From Limnoglobus roseus (GTDB taxonomy: Bacteria; Planctomycetota; Planctomycetia; Gemmatales; Gemmataceae), in contig NZ_CP042425.1 in the NCBI RefSeq assembly GCF_008254045.1, forward strand, positions 1,116,001-1,180,000: a stretch of 64,000 nt of DNA, given 5' to 3'. Below the pieces are notes generated by a model that did no database searches, was not told where the DNA came from, and saw only the letters and a list, made by a program, of their open reading frames with translations. Shown here piece after piece: positions 15,608-24,206 of the stretch (the stretch's first letter is position 1; each line of letters opens with the position of its first letter). The translations under genes and the position numbers were made by a program.

Positions 15608-16453
15608 ATGGTCGGGTTCCACACCGCCGCGACGATCGCACCATCCCTTATCCTGTGGGTCGCCATCTATCAGTTATGGGCGGCGGTCGAAGAACTCCCG
15701 CAGTTCCTGGTGTTCGTCTTCGTCCTGTCATTGCTCCCCTTGGCCGCCCAACTCGGTCTGTGGTTCTGTCGGCAGATCTGGAACGGTCTCTCGGTCACGG
15801 TCACACCGCCGCACCCGTTTGGGTTGGCCCTCCCGCTCTCCCTGCTGCTGCTCATCCCCATGTGGCCGGCCGGGGCGTGGGTGGCCAATCAGGTGCCGGA
15901 TGCCTGCGAGACGGTCGCCGGGGAAGAGGTGCGAACCACGCTACCGACGGCCCCGAATCGAACGGCCGTCTTCTCCGTTCAAGTTCACGGGTGGGGGAAC
16001 TCTCGGGCTTTCGGGTTCAACGGGGGCGTTGTCGTCTACACCGGGCGGGGGCGGCCCGGGGCGGGGCCGCCGTTCGAGGACTTGTACTTCGACCTGGCGC
16101 GGCAGCGAGGGCACTGGACGAACTCGTACACCACCTTCATCCCACTCACGCGGGAGGTGGTCGGTGAGTACGTGCGCCGGAGCGACAACTTCCCGCCGGG
16201 CGAGGCCGAGGCGATCGCCGATCAGATTTGGGACGCCCTGAACCGGTACGCGGAGAAACGCGACTTGCCGCCGATGATCGACCACTTTCACACGGGCGAG
16301 GGGCCGCGAATCGTTTCTTACGCGCCCACTTCGATTAGCTTCCTCTTCTCGTGCGCGCTGGCGTTGCTCCCCCTGGCCGTCGGTTCGTGGCTGCTCGCCC
16401 GACGTTACTGTTCCCGGGCGCTCACGCTCGAACGGGAGCGGTTGCCCGTCTAA
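15608..16453 (+). CDS. Three- to four-TM membrane protein, 281 aa
   Basis: The ATG at 15608 has GAGGG seven bases upstream; a GTG at 15566 is possible. Hydrophobic segments lie at ~residues 10-28, 32-55, 72-92 and near the C-terminus (~240-262, 'SISFLFSCALALLPLAVGSW'). A soluble domain of ~140 residues between the third and fourth segment is predicted to be outside the cytoplasm ('VFSVQVHGWGNSRAFGFNGG'). No catalytic motif was recognised. It is the last gene before the integrase remnant and could be element cargo. Confidence 0.55.
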   Translation: MVGFHTAATIAPSLILWVAIYQLWAAVEELPQFLVFVFVLSLLPLAAQLGLWFCRQIWNGLSVTVTPPHPFGLALPLSLLLLIPMWPAGAWVANQVPDACETVAGEEVRTTLPTAPNRTAVFSVQVHGWGNSRAFGFNGGVVVYTGRGRPGAGPPFEDLYFDLARQRGHWTNSYTTFIPLTREVVGEYVRRSDNFPPGEAEAIADQIWDALNRYAEKRDLPPMIDHFHTGEGPRIVSYAPTSISFLFSCALALLPLAVGSWLLARRYCSRALTLERERLPV

Positions 16454-16628
16454 CCTGCTGACCAGGGTGCGCCCGCCCGAGGTTTCTTCCGGGTGAGCCG
16501 CGCACCATCAGACCGGCAGTTCACCCGGCACCATCGGCCTTCCCTTCACGTCGGCCGCTTCATCGCGCCGAGGATGGCGGCGAGTTGGATGCGCTGCTCG
16601 GCGGTGAGGGAGTTCACGAACGCGGCCA

Positions 16629-17320
16629 TCACATCGACTGCACCGGATTCTGCACCACTCGAAACGGTCGATTGACGTAAGTTGCTTTCATCTGAAGTGT
16701 TTGCGGAACCGGGTTCGAATCCTTGCCGGGTAACTCGGTGCAGTTCGATGCGGGCCGGTGCTGAGAAGCGCCGGCCCCTTTCATTTCTAGTCTTTCTCGC
16801 AAATCCTCCGACGTTCCATCAACGATACCGAAAGTGCAATTCGGTGCTATCACATGTCGTTCCGCGCCCCCTGTCACTGCACCCGGCATTGCACCCGTCA
16901 CGCCGTCCGTGCCGGTCATGCGAAGAGAATGCTCTGCCGCGTTTCCGGGCGAATCGGTCTCCGGCAAGAGGTTCGGCAGTTTCTCGACCGCCCCGGCCAG
17001 GTCGTACAGGCGGCAGTGGTAGTAGCGGGCCGTGAGGAGTGGCATCGAGTGCCCGGCCAGTTCCTGGGCTGTCCGCAGATCGACGCCGTTCCGGCCCAGC
17101 ATGGTCAGGTGGGTAGGTGTGCCGCAGGACGTGGAAGTCGGCGTGCTCGGGGCCATCCGGTCCGTCCAGCGTGTAAGGGATGTCCACGGCTTCGAGGTCA
17201 CGGCGGAGCATTTCGGCGGCCCTACAGCCGCTCGCCCACGTCCCGGCCCACACTGGCCCGGCCGCCGGTTTCGCGCGAAAGTAGTTGCAGAGACCCGTAG
17301 GCAGTCGTGCAGGTTCCGCA
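16629..17320 (-). pseudogene. Tyrosine recombinase (integrase), truncated and frameshifted
   Basis: Only the C-terminal catalytic part remains. In one frame (about 17320 to 17112) it reads 'GCRAAEMLRRDLEAVDIPYT' to 'DGPDGPEHADFHVLRHTY', containing the HxLRH box. It then continues in another frame as 'LTMLGRNGVDLRTAQELAGH' and 'SMPLLTARYYHCRLYDLAGA', with the GHS box and the catalytic-Tyr region. Comparing the two frames shows a 4-bp insertion (a CCAC-like duplication) near 17109-17116. The N-terminal arm and core-binding domains are missing. It lies at the right end of the prophage-like element, where an integrase would be expected. Confidence 0.7.
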
Positions 17321-17686
17321 TAATCCATCGCCACACGATGGGTCGTTCCGGGGAGAGGGCCAGTTCCGCCGCGTAGAACTCCGGCGTGTGATTGACGTCC
17401 CTAGCCGACGGGGTCCGGAAGTGTAGGAGTTCGTGCTTGCAGATGAACGCCATCACCTCGACCGGCGTTTCCGGGTGGTTGAGCAGCTGATGGACGTAGC
17501 TGTCCGCCCGGTCCTGTTCGTGGCACAAGCAAGCAAGCGACCCGTGATCCACGAACCACAGCGCGACCCGTTGCGGCACGTCGGGGAAGAGCGAGGTGTG
17601 AATCTCCCGGAACAGGTCCACGGCCGAGAACGGCTGGAACGACAGGCAGGCCGGCCGCGGGCCTTCGACAACTTCGCCTGTTCTGT
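17316..17686 (-). pseudogene. HExxH metallopeptidase (M48/DUF45-like), fused fragment
   Basis: The frame contains 'FICKHELLHFRTPSARDVNH' with an HExxH zinc motif and a downstream 'NHTPEFYAAE', typical of small YgjP/DUF45-like or SprT-like zincins. Upstream residues 'ACLSFQPFSAVDLFREIHTS' are in the same frame and probably belong to the gene; the nearest formal start is GTG at 17621. At ~17,310 the frame runs into integrase DNA read out of frame, so the C-terminus is lost. Related peptidases are often neighbours of restriction-modification genes, which fits the Mod remnant next door. Confidence 0.5.
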
Positions 17687-17706
17687 TGCGGTCCTGACGA
17701 GCATGC

Positions 17707-18706
17707 TTAGCCGCCCACCGGGTACACTTTGAGCACCTCGTCGCCGTAGTGGTTGATGACCTTCACCGCGATCTTGCCGGTCTTCGGCGCGGCGAACGGC
17801 ACGCTCGTCGACTTGTACAGCTTCTCCCACTCGGCCTCGTCGATATCGGCCTTCAGCGCCTTCTTCAGCTTGTCGTAGGGGCCGTCCTTGCCTTCCTTGC
17901 CGCCCTGGAGGAAGTAGGCGTGCCGGACGAAGAAGCTCTTGCCGTCGTAGTCGGTGTCGATGAACCACGTCGCGATCTCGTCCGGCCCGCTGCTGCGGAT
18001 CTCACCGGCCGTCGGGTCGAAGATGTCCACGCCCTTCACGGTCACGGTGTACTTCCCGGCCTTGTCTTTCGTCAGCTCAATGTCCGGCTCGCCGAAGACC
18101 ATGAACAGGTTGCCGGCCCCGGTCTTCTTCAGCAGCTCGTCGCCCATCGCCAGGTCGGGGTTCATGCGGACGAGCAGCACTTTCATCTTGCCGACCTGCC
18201 GCTCCACATCCTTGCCCTCCTCCCAGACGTGCGGGTCGAACGCGAAACCGCACACCAGCACCAAGTCGAAGTCGAACTTCAGGCTGCGGGCGGCTTCCTT
18301 CGCGGCGTCGTGCATCAGTTCCGGGTCGACCGTGCCGAACTCCGGGCCGAGGCACACGCCCACCCGCCGCGGTTTGCCGTCGGCGGCGGCGTACTCGCCT
18401 TCCGCGATGAGAGCCCGGCCAGGGTACAGGTCGAGCCGGTCGAACTTGATGCGCTCGCCTTTCTTCGTGTTCTGCACGCCGGCCTTGCGCAGGTTGTCGA
18501 GGATGACCGTCACGTAATCGGCCTTGCCGGCGGTCACGTCCGGCGGCGGGGGGCGCGTCGTTCTCCCGCGTCGGGATGTTCGACCGCTTCGCCTCGGCGT
18601 GCTTGATGGCGTCCACCGCCGCGGCCGGTGGTGCGGGCTTCTTCGCCCTCGGCTTCGGCTCCTTCTTCGGCGCGTCGCCGGCCGCGGGCTTCTTCTTCGG
18701 GGGCAT
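17707..18706 (-). pseudogene. Type III Mod-like DNA methyltransferase with core deleted
   Basis: The ATG at 18704-18706 overlaps the stop of the Fic fragment (TAATG). The first ~50 residues end in 'IKHAEAKRSNIPTRE', typical of Mod-type methyltransferase N-termini. After a C/G-run with a one-base frame change the sequence continues as the C-terminal part: 'ADYVTVILDNLRKAGVQNTK', 'EIATWFIDTDYDGKSFFVRH', 'KIAVKVINHYGDEVLKVY'. The expected SAM-binding and DPPY catalytic motifs are absent, so a large internal deletion is inferred. The C-terminal 276-codon frame (17707-18537) is open, so a truncated protein could still be made, but it cannot methylate DNA. Confidence 0.55.
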
Positions 18707-18909
18707 TACGGGGCCTCGGGGGTGAGCGGGGCGTCGAGCAGGTGCAGGATTTCGTCCGCGCAGTAGATGCGGTACCGCTGCTTGCCGGTGATCTCACGCA
18801 GAATGGCGGCCGTGACGAACCGGTCGATGCTGTTCTGGGCCGCGGCCCGTGTCACCTGGCTGGCCCGCACGGCCCGCTCGATTGTGAGGTACGGGTACCG
18901 GCCGCTCCT
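18706..18909 (-). pseudogene. Fic-family protein, C-terminal fragment
   Basis: The 65-codon frame reads 'RYPYLTIERAVRASQVTRAA' to 'ILREITGKQRYRIYCADEIL' and stops at 18706. This matches the winged-helix tail of Fic/DOC proteins that are often encoded between Mod and Res of type III restriction systems. The Fic core (HPFxxGNGR) is missing and the sequence breaks off at ~18910, where a dioxygenase fragment on the other strand begins. Confidence 0.5.
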
Positions 18910-18921
18910 GGAATATGAAGG

Positions 18922-19107
18922 CTCGGGCCGGACGCTCTACTGTCCGTCCCAACGCCCGAGCACTACCTGCCGCTCCTCTATGCCCTCGGCACCCGGCAGG
19001 AGGGCGACGGCACGACGTTCCCGATCGAGGGCGTAGACGGCGGGTCGATCTCGATGCTGGCCGTTCGAATCGGTAAGGGGCGTGAAGGCCACAGCCCGAG
19101 AGAGTGA
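18922..19107 (+). pseudogene. Extradiol dioxygenase (YgiD/LigB-like), C-terminal fragment
   Basis: The plus-strand frame reads 'LSVPTPEHYLPLLYALGTRQ' and 'FPIEGVDGGSISMLAVRIG', then stops at 19107. This is the conserved C-terminus of class III extradiol dioxygenases of the 4,5-DOPA dioxygenase type. The rest, including the metal ligands of the N-terminal part, is absent. No start codon is available. It marks a second deletion junction next to the Fic fragment. Confidence 0.55.
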
Positions 19108-19484
19108 TCATCACTCAACGCGGTCTGGCGGGCAGAGGGGCTTCTATTCCCCCAGCCTTCACACCCGGGGTCGGAGGACGGCCGGGTAGCACTCGTGCAC
19201 CGGCGGAAGCACGATTCGACCCTAGCCCACGTGTGGCGGCACAGATTGCCGGTGCCGGTCCGTACGCGGATCGGGTACTACAATATCGCAAACCACCCGG
19301 TCTCTTTCGTGCGGCCATCGGCCAAGCCGGGGAGTGGGTCTTCGAACTGTTCGGCAGGACGGTTGAGAACTGCTGCGGGATGGTGATTACGGTCGGGACG
19401 AACATTGGTCCAGATGTTGTTCGAGAAGAGCCTGAGTTGCTTCGGCATCATACGCCGCCTGGGAAGTCGCCCTGTCGTAGCCGG
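19108..19484. other. 377-bp stretch without a recognised gene
   Basis: Open frames cross this stretch on both strands, but none has a recognisable motif or a good ribosome site. It is probably more decayed sequence between the dioxygenase fragment and the membrane gene. Confidence 0.35.
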
Positions 19485-20186
19485 TCACTCGATCTTCGTC
19501 GTCGACCTACGGGATGGCAGCGGCTGGGACTGGTCGGCGTGCGAGCTGCTGAAGACCCGCGTCGGTGCCCCGTCCGCCCCGGTCAGGAGCCGGGCGAGGT
19601 CGTCCCGGTCGCGGGCGCTCCCTGGGACGACACGCACCTCGATCCGGCTCAACCGGTCGCGGATGCGCTGCTCGCCGAGGATCGGCCACCAGTCGTAGAG
19701 GAAGATCTCCAGCGGCCGCCACATCGCCACCCACCCGAGGATGACGAGTCCCTCGTGCGACAGAACCCCCACGGCGGTCTCGCCCAGGAGCGGGCCGATC
19801 AACCGAGCCGCGGCGATGACCGCGGCCAGGAAGGCAACGCCGATGGCGAGGCTCATGAGGCCGCGGCGGAACAGCCGGCGCAGGTCACGCCGCAGGAGCC
19901 TCGCACGCCGCACGAAGTGGACGCGCACGGCGTCGCCGACGGCCCGCTCCTCGTCAGGAAGTCCTGTCGGCTGATCGAGGTGGATGACCAGGGCTCGCGG
20001 GCCGCCGGGCGGCAGTTCCTTAGCGCTATCAACGATGTACTCCTCGGCGTCCGGGTCCAGATCCTTCTCCCGGAACGGCGAGGGGTCCAGGGCGTCGAAC
20101 AATTGGCGGACGTCGCGGAGGTGCAACTCGATGAGGCCGTGTCCCGCGGCGTCCGGGGGGCTCGGGGCGTGCTCTGGGGTGTTCAT
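19485..20186 (-). CDS. Two-TM membrane protein, 233 aa
   Basis: The ATG at 20184-20186 (MNTPEHAPSPPDAAGH) has GGAGG upstream. The N-terminal ~110 residues are soluble ('LIELHLRDVRQLFDALDPSP', 'FREKDLDPDAEEYIVDSAKE') and followed by an Arg-rich segment. Two hydrophobic helices lie at ~residues 113-133 and ~141-160. The C-terminal part is again soluble, with 'LSRIEVRVVPGSARDRDDLA'. The N-terminus resembles small planctomycete membrane proteins of unknown role. It is a neighbour of decayed genes but itself open. Confidence 0.55.
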   Translation of the reverse strand: MNTPEHAPSPPDAAGHGLIELHLRDVRQLFDALDPSPFREKDLDPDAEEYIVDSAKELPPGGPRALVIHLDQPTGLPDEERAVGDAVRVHFVRRARLLRRDLRRLFRRGLMSLAIGVAFLAAVIAAARLIGPLLGETAVGVLSHEGLVILGWVAMWRPLEIFLYDWWPILGEQRIRDRLSRIEVRVVPGSARDRDDLARLLTGADGAPTRVFSSSHADQSQPLPSRRSTTKIE

Positions 20187-20321
20187 CGACTTGCCTCCGT
20201 TGCCCTCGACCACCACTTCAGGCCTTCGGGCGTTGTGCCCCTCACGGTCCTTGATGCCTTGGCCGGGGCGGCCAGAGCGGTCCCGACGACGCCGTGGGGA
20301 CGGTCGCTGGAACATCAGCCA

Positions 20322-20534
20322 TCACTCCGGCCAGGCGGGTAACCCGCGCAGGTGGTCCCGACACGCGTCGAGAAACCGCTGCGCGTCCGCAGGCCTCACC
20401 ATGTCCTTGTCTTCGTGGACGGCCACGAACTTCACCACGATGTGCTGGTATTGGTGCCCTTTTTGCCTCTGGAAGCGGACCATGGTCGCCTTGTATAGGT
20501 CCAGCGAGAGGAGGTGCTCGCCCTCGGCATTTGA
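20322..20534 (-). pseudogene. Short hypothetical ORF or gene fragment
   Basis: A minus-strand frame reads 'NAEGEHLLSLDLYKATMVRF', 'KGHQYQHIVVKFVAVHEDKD', then 'RFLDACRDHLRGLPAWPE' and stops at 20322. The residue pattern is protein-like, but an in-frame stop lies just upstream at ~20535. The only ATG (20483) would give 53 residues. It is either a small gene or the C-terminal remnant of a larger one. Confidence 0.35.
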
Positions 20535-20677
20535 TCACCCGCCGCCGTGCCGTCCACCGCACCCGTGTATCTTCCCGGCCCCGACTCAGCTCGAACGGGA
20601 ACCCGCGCCGCCTGGCGACACGCAAGCCTATGGCGACTCGCGTACTCTTGGCGACACGGGTTGAGCGGAAGCGGAAG

Positions 20678-22015
20678 TCACTTCTTCGGCTCGGAATTCA
20701 GGAAGTTTACCGCCAGTGAGGACATCGTCCGGGTGCCCACGACCAGCGCCGTCTCGTCCACGAAGAAGTTCGGGTTGTGGTTGGGGGCCGCCGTCGCCGG
20801 GTCTTGGCCGTCCGGCGTGACGCCGAGGAAGACGTACAGGCCGGGCACCTCCTTGGCGTAGAACGAAAAGTCCTCCGACGCCCCGGCGAGTGGGGCCTTG
20901 GCCACCTTCCCGTCCGCGGCCCGTTTGAGCACGGGGGCCATCCGCTCGACGAGGGCCGCGTCGTTGACGGTCACGTCGTACATCGGCGAAATCGCCACCT
21001 TGGCCTTGGCACCCGCCCCCTCGGCGGTCTTCTCGGCCGCCAGCTTGATGTCCTTGTGCGCCTGCTGCCGGGCCTTCTCGTCGTACGACCGGATGGTGCC
21101 GGTCATCGCCACCGATTCCGGCACGATGTTCGGCCCGGTGCCGCCGTTAATGGTGCCGACGGTGACGACCAGCGGCGACTCGGTCAGGTTGGCCTTCCGG
21201 CTCACCACCGTCTGAAGGCCGGAGACGACGAGGGCCGACGTGGTGATCGGGTCCACCGTGTTCCACGGCATCCCGCCGTGCCCCTGCTTGCCCGTGACAG
21301 TGATCTCCAGGTTATCGCTGCTGGCCGCGGCCGCCCCGGTCCGGTAGGAGATCTCTCCCGACTTCCCCGGCATGACGTGCAGGCCGAACACGGCGGCCGG
21401 CTTCAGTTCCTTGAACAACCCCTCCTCCAGCATCAGCTTCGCACCCCAACTCCGGCCCTCACTCGGGCGGAACAATGCCGACCCCTCCTCGGCGGGTTGG
21501 AAGATGAACACGACCGTGCCGGGGAGGTCGTCCCGCATCCCCGCGAGCACCTCCGCGGTTGCCATCAGCATGGCCGAATGGGCGTCGTGCCCGCATGCGT
21601 GCATGACAGACACCTCCCTGCCGAAATAGAGTGCCCGCGCTTTCGAGGCGAACGGGAGCCCGGGCGGCTCCTGGACCGGAAGGGCGTCCATGTCGGCCCG
21701 GAGCGCGATGGTCGGCCCAGGCTTACCGCCTTTCAAGAGGCCGACGACGCCGGTCCGGGCCACCTTCGTGCGGACCTCCATCTTCAGGGACTTCAGGTGC
21801 TCGGCGATGAGTTTCGGGGTGCGGGATTCCTGGTCGCCGAGTTCCGGGTGTTCGTGGATGTCCCGCCGCCAGGCGATCAGCTTCTCCTCCACCACCGCGG
21901 CCCGCTTCCGCACCTCGGTTTCCAGCGCGGCGTCGTCGGCTCGCCCGGCTGCCGGGGAGGATGCGCCAGCTGTCACGACCAGTGCGAAGCTGAGCAGAAT
22001 TTGTCGCCTTTTCAT
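20678..22015 (-). CDS. M20-type amidohydrolase (carboxypeptidase / amino-acid amide hydrolase), secreted, 445 aa
   Basis: The ATG at 22013-22015 (MKRRQILLSFALVVTAGASS) starts a signal peptide; the longer frame runs through a tandem DNA repeat and was excluded. Family motifs are in order: 'WRRDIHEHPELG' (~49-60), 'HACGHDAHSAM' (~139-149, metal site), 'QPAEEGS' (~173-179, catalytic/metal Glu), 'GLHVMPGKSGE', and the C-terminal 'PNHNPNFFVDE'. These define the M20D/IAA-amino-acid-hydrolase group, which cleaves N-acyl amino acids or small peptides with two metal ions. The length is normal. Exact substrate unknown; the enzyme probably acts in the periplasm. Confidence 0.85.
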   Translation of the reverse strand: MKRRQILLSFALVVTAGASSPAAGRADDAALETEVRKRAAVVEEKLIAWRRDIHEHPELGDQESRTPKLIAEHLKSLKMEVRTKVARTGVVGLLKGGKPGPTIALRADMDALPVQEPPGLPFASKARALYFGREVSVMHACGHDAHSAMLMATAEVLAGMRDDLPGTVVFIFQPAEEGSALFRPSEGRSWGAKLMLEEGLFKELKPAAVFGLHVMPGKSGEISYRTGAAAASSDNLEITVTGKQGHGGMPWNTVDPITTSALVVSGLQTVVSRKANLTESPLVVTVGTINGGTGPNIVPESVAMTGTIRSYDEKARQQAHKDIKLAAEKTAEGAGAKAKVAISPMYDVTVNDAALVERMAPVLKRAADGKVAKAPLAGASEDFSFYAKEVPGLYVFLGVTPDGQDPATAAPNHNPNFFVDETALVVGTRTMSSLAVNFLNSEPKK

Positions 22016-22627
22016 ATCAGCACTCCTTGTGGGTAAAACACAGCCATTCCTTCGGGCAAGACTCGGCCCGCGAAGACGGTCGTCTTGCAGTCGTCGCGGC
22101 GTTCGCATGCCCTTGCCTGGGCAAGGAAAGAAGCAAGTTTCACCACCATAGATTTTCTCTTGTATCGTACTTTTTGGCCTGTGATTCATAAATTTCAGCA
22201 CATCAATTTTGCCATCCCATCGCCGGCTCTCTTCTGGCCAGCAGTGGCGGTTTTTGCCATCCCATCGCCGGCTCTCTTCTGGCCAGCAGTGGCAGTCAGT
22301 GCCTGCCCCACCCGGTGGAACCCTGTCGATTTCCCGCCGCTTCCGACCCACGCCTTATCGCACCAGACCGAAAGCCAGTGCTCATACCGTATCGGTACCA
22401 AGGCGAGGGTAATGACCCAACCACCCTTCACACGACCGGTGAACTCGCCCGACGGCCCAGGTGTCCGTCACCCGAGCGAGAACCAAGTGAGTGACATCGT
22501 GGGGCGGGCTCTGGCCCGCTTGCCCTCGTGGGCAAACGGGTGCTGCTGATCGTCCCGGACTCGACGCGAACGGCACCGGTCGGACTGCTCTTCCGTGCGA
22601 TCCACAATCACATCGACCACGAGACGG
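22016..22627. other. Non-coding stretch between amidohydrolase and GH2 remnant
   Basis: It contains the promoter region of the amidohydrolase and an exact 45-bp tandem duplication (22207-22296). Sequence beyond the break of the GH2 pseudogene at ~22628 has no recognisable coding content. Confidence 0.35.
22207..22296. repeat. 45-bp tandem duplication, two copies
   Basis: Copy 1 (22207-22251) and copy 2 (22252-22296) are identical except for one base near the end (GGCGGT versus GGCAGT). Each begins TTTTGCCATCCCATCGCC and contains the palindrome CTGGCCAG. The unit is a multiple of three, so it keeps the frame of an incidental ORF. Confidence 0.8.
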
Positions 22628-23611
22628 CTGGCCCCCACCCACTTGAGCAGTTCGTGGTCCCGGACCCACATCGGCAGGTTCTGCCCGCGGCCGCTGAGCG
22701 GGAAGTCCTCGTGCTTCCCGAACCCCGTCAGCTTGATCGGCTCACCGTTGAGCAGCAGTTGGTCGCCTCAGACCGCGACGGTGCGGATGCCGACGTCGAG
22801 GGTGTAGGAGTCGGTCACCTTCCCGCCGTCGGTGAGGGTAACCGTCAGCGGGTAGAGGTGCGGGTGCCCGCGGCCCCCAGAAGCGGGCCGCGGGCACCCG
22901 CACGGCGGCCTCGGCGATGCCGACGCGGAACGTCAGGTCGGCATCGACCCCGTTCAGGCTCACCTTTCCCGTGCCGGGGTAGTCGCCGGCCGCCACCACG
23001 ACTTTGACAACGCCGTCCTTGCCGTCGATCGTCGTGACGACGGTGACGTCGTCGATGTGCCCCGCGGCCGGGACCGAGAAGAGTACCACCGGCCGGTGCA
23101 GCCCCGCGTAGGGGAAGAAGTCGTACTTCGTCAGCGGGAATCCGCCGAGAACGCCGGCCACCTCGCCGCCACCCGGGCCGGGGCCGGGAGGGACGCGATC
23201 CAAGAGTTGCTTGTTCTCGACCGTGATGGCGATGACGTTCTTCCGGTCCCACACCAGCCGGTCGGAAACGTCGGCGACGAACGGCTGGTGCCCGCCGGAG
23301 TGCTCGGCGACGACTGCCCCGTTGACCCACACCTTGGCGGCGTAGTTGGCCGAGCCGATGCGGAGGAACACGCGCTGGCTCCGCCAGCCCGACGGGACGA
23401 ACACCTCGTGCCGGTACCACGCGAGGCCGAGGTAGTCCCGGGCGTCATCGAACAAGTCGTTCCAGCTACACGGCACGGGGATGAGCCGAGGCGCGGGAAG
23501 TGCCTGAGCCCAACCCTTCGCCTCTCCCTCCTCTTTCGGATCGAGTTGGAACTGCCAGATGCCGGAGGTGTCGAGCAGGTTGCGGAGTTGGTTCTGTTGC
23601 AGGGAGAGCAT
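22628..23611 (-). pseudogene. Glycoside hydrolase family 2 (beta-glucuronidase-like) pseudogene
   Basis: From the ATG at 23611 the frame reads 'LRNLLDTSGIWQFQLDPKEE', 'DYLGLAWYRHEVFVPSGW' and 'GSANYAAKVWVNGAVVAEHS', the sugar-binding domain of GH2 beta-glucuronidases. At ~22868-22880, in a C-run, the frame changes by one base: the next frame gives 'HPHLYPLTVTLTDGGKVTDS'. An in-frame TGA then interrupts 'RTVAV-stop-GDQLLLNGEP'. The homology ends at 'HELLKWVGAS', where the catalytic TIM barrel should begin. Frameshift, nonsense codon and truncation together make it inactive. Confidence 0.75.
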
Positions 23612-24206
23612 CCCACCGCGGCCGGGCGTGGGGGGCTTCAGCAGCTGATCGGGTCGAGGTCGGTGCCGGGAGTGCCAGCGGGTGGGAGAGTCGCGTCGTC
23701 CATGTCATTTACCTCTTGGTGCAGTTCATCGAACGGTTCGGTGCTGCCCGCAGTGCGGCGGTGTGGAGATGCAGAAATGCAAGATTTCGAGGCCGCCCTC
23801 GGCCTGCCTCATTGAGCCTCACCGACGATGGTGAACCTCCGCATTTGGGCCTGATTGTCTATGACTTGAACGGGCACAACGAATCAGTCAGTAGCGGCAG
23901 ACTCCTGTCTCAGGGCAGTTCGGACAGTTCGGACAGTGTCGTCGCTCGGGCGTTGCGTTCAGGCCGATTCGGCCTCGCGAAGTGCCGGACTGATCTCCAC
24001 ATCAGGCCGACCGCTCACAGTGTCACGAACGGGACTACTGGGCTTCGCCTACCATGCCACGATTTAGCCACACCGATCGGACTGCATTTTTTGGCTAATT
24101 ACTTGCTGAATTGATCGGGACCGCCATCCCGTTGACGCCGCACCATGAAAGATACAACGACCAGAGTTGAAGTCGATGTGCCGTGGTCGAGATTCCGGTA
24201 GTGGCC
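23612..24206. other. 595-bp stretch without a recognised gene
   Basis: No coding pattern or RNA structure could be supported. The stretch contains a short CGGACAGTT direct repeat at about 23922-23938. It separates the GH2 and IS1 remnants. Confidence 0.35.

Noticed and set aside
16546..16629. 27-codon minus-strand ORF overlapping the integrase frame stop (TGATG)
   Set aside because: Too short to support, although 'SLTAEQRIQLAAILGAMKRP' is peptide-like. It could be a shifted integrase tail.
16700..16765. tRNA-like sequence with GGTTCGAATCC at the integrase end
   Set aside because: The T-loop is present, but the T-stem has a C-T mismatch and no matching acceptor or anticodon arm can be folded upstream. 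At most it is an attachment-site remnant.
16629..17621. Single 330-aa peptidase-integrase fusion protein
   Set aside because: The middle of this frame is integrase DNA read out of frame, so the ORF is a by-product of deletion and frameshift rather than a functional fusion.
19104..20342. 412-codon plus-strand ORF
   Set aside because: It is opposite a two-TM protein gene with a good ribosome site. The first ~100 codons have no recognised homology.
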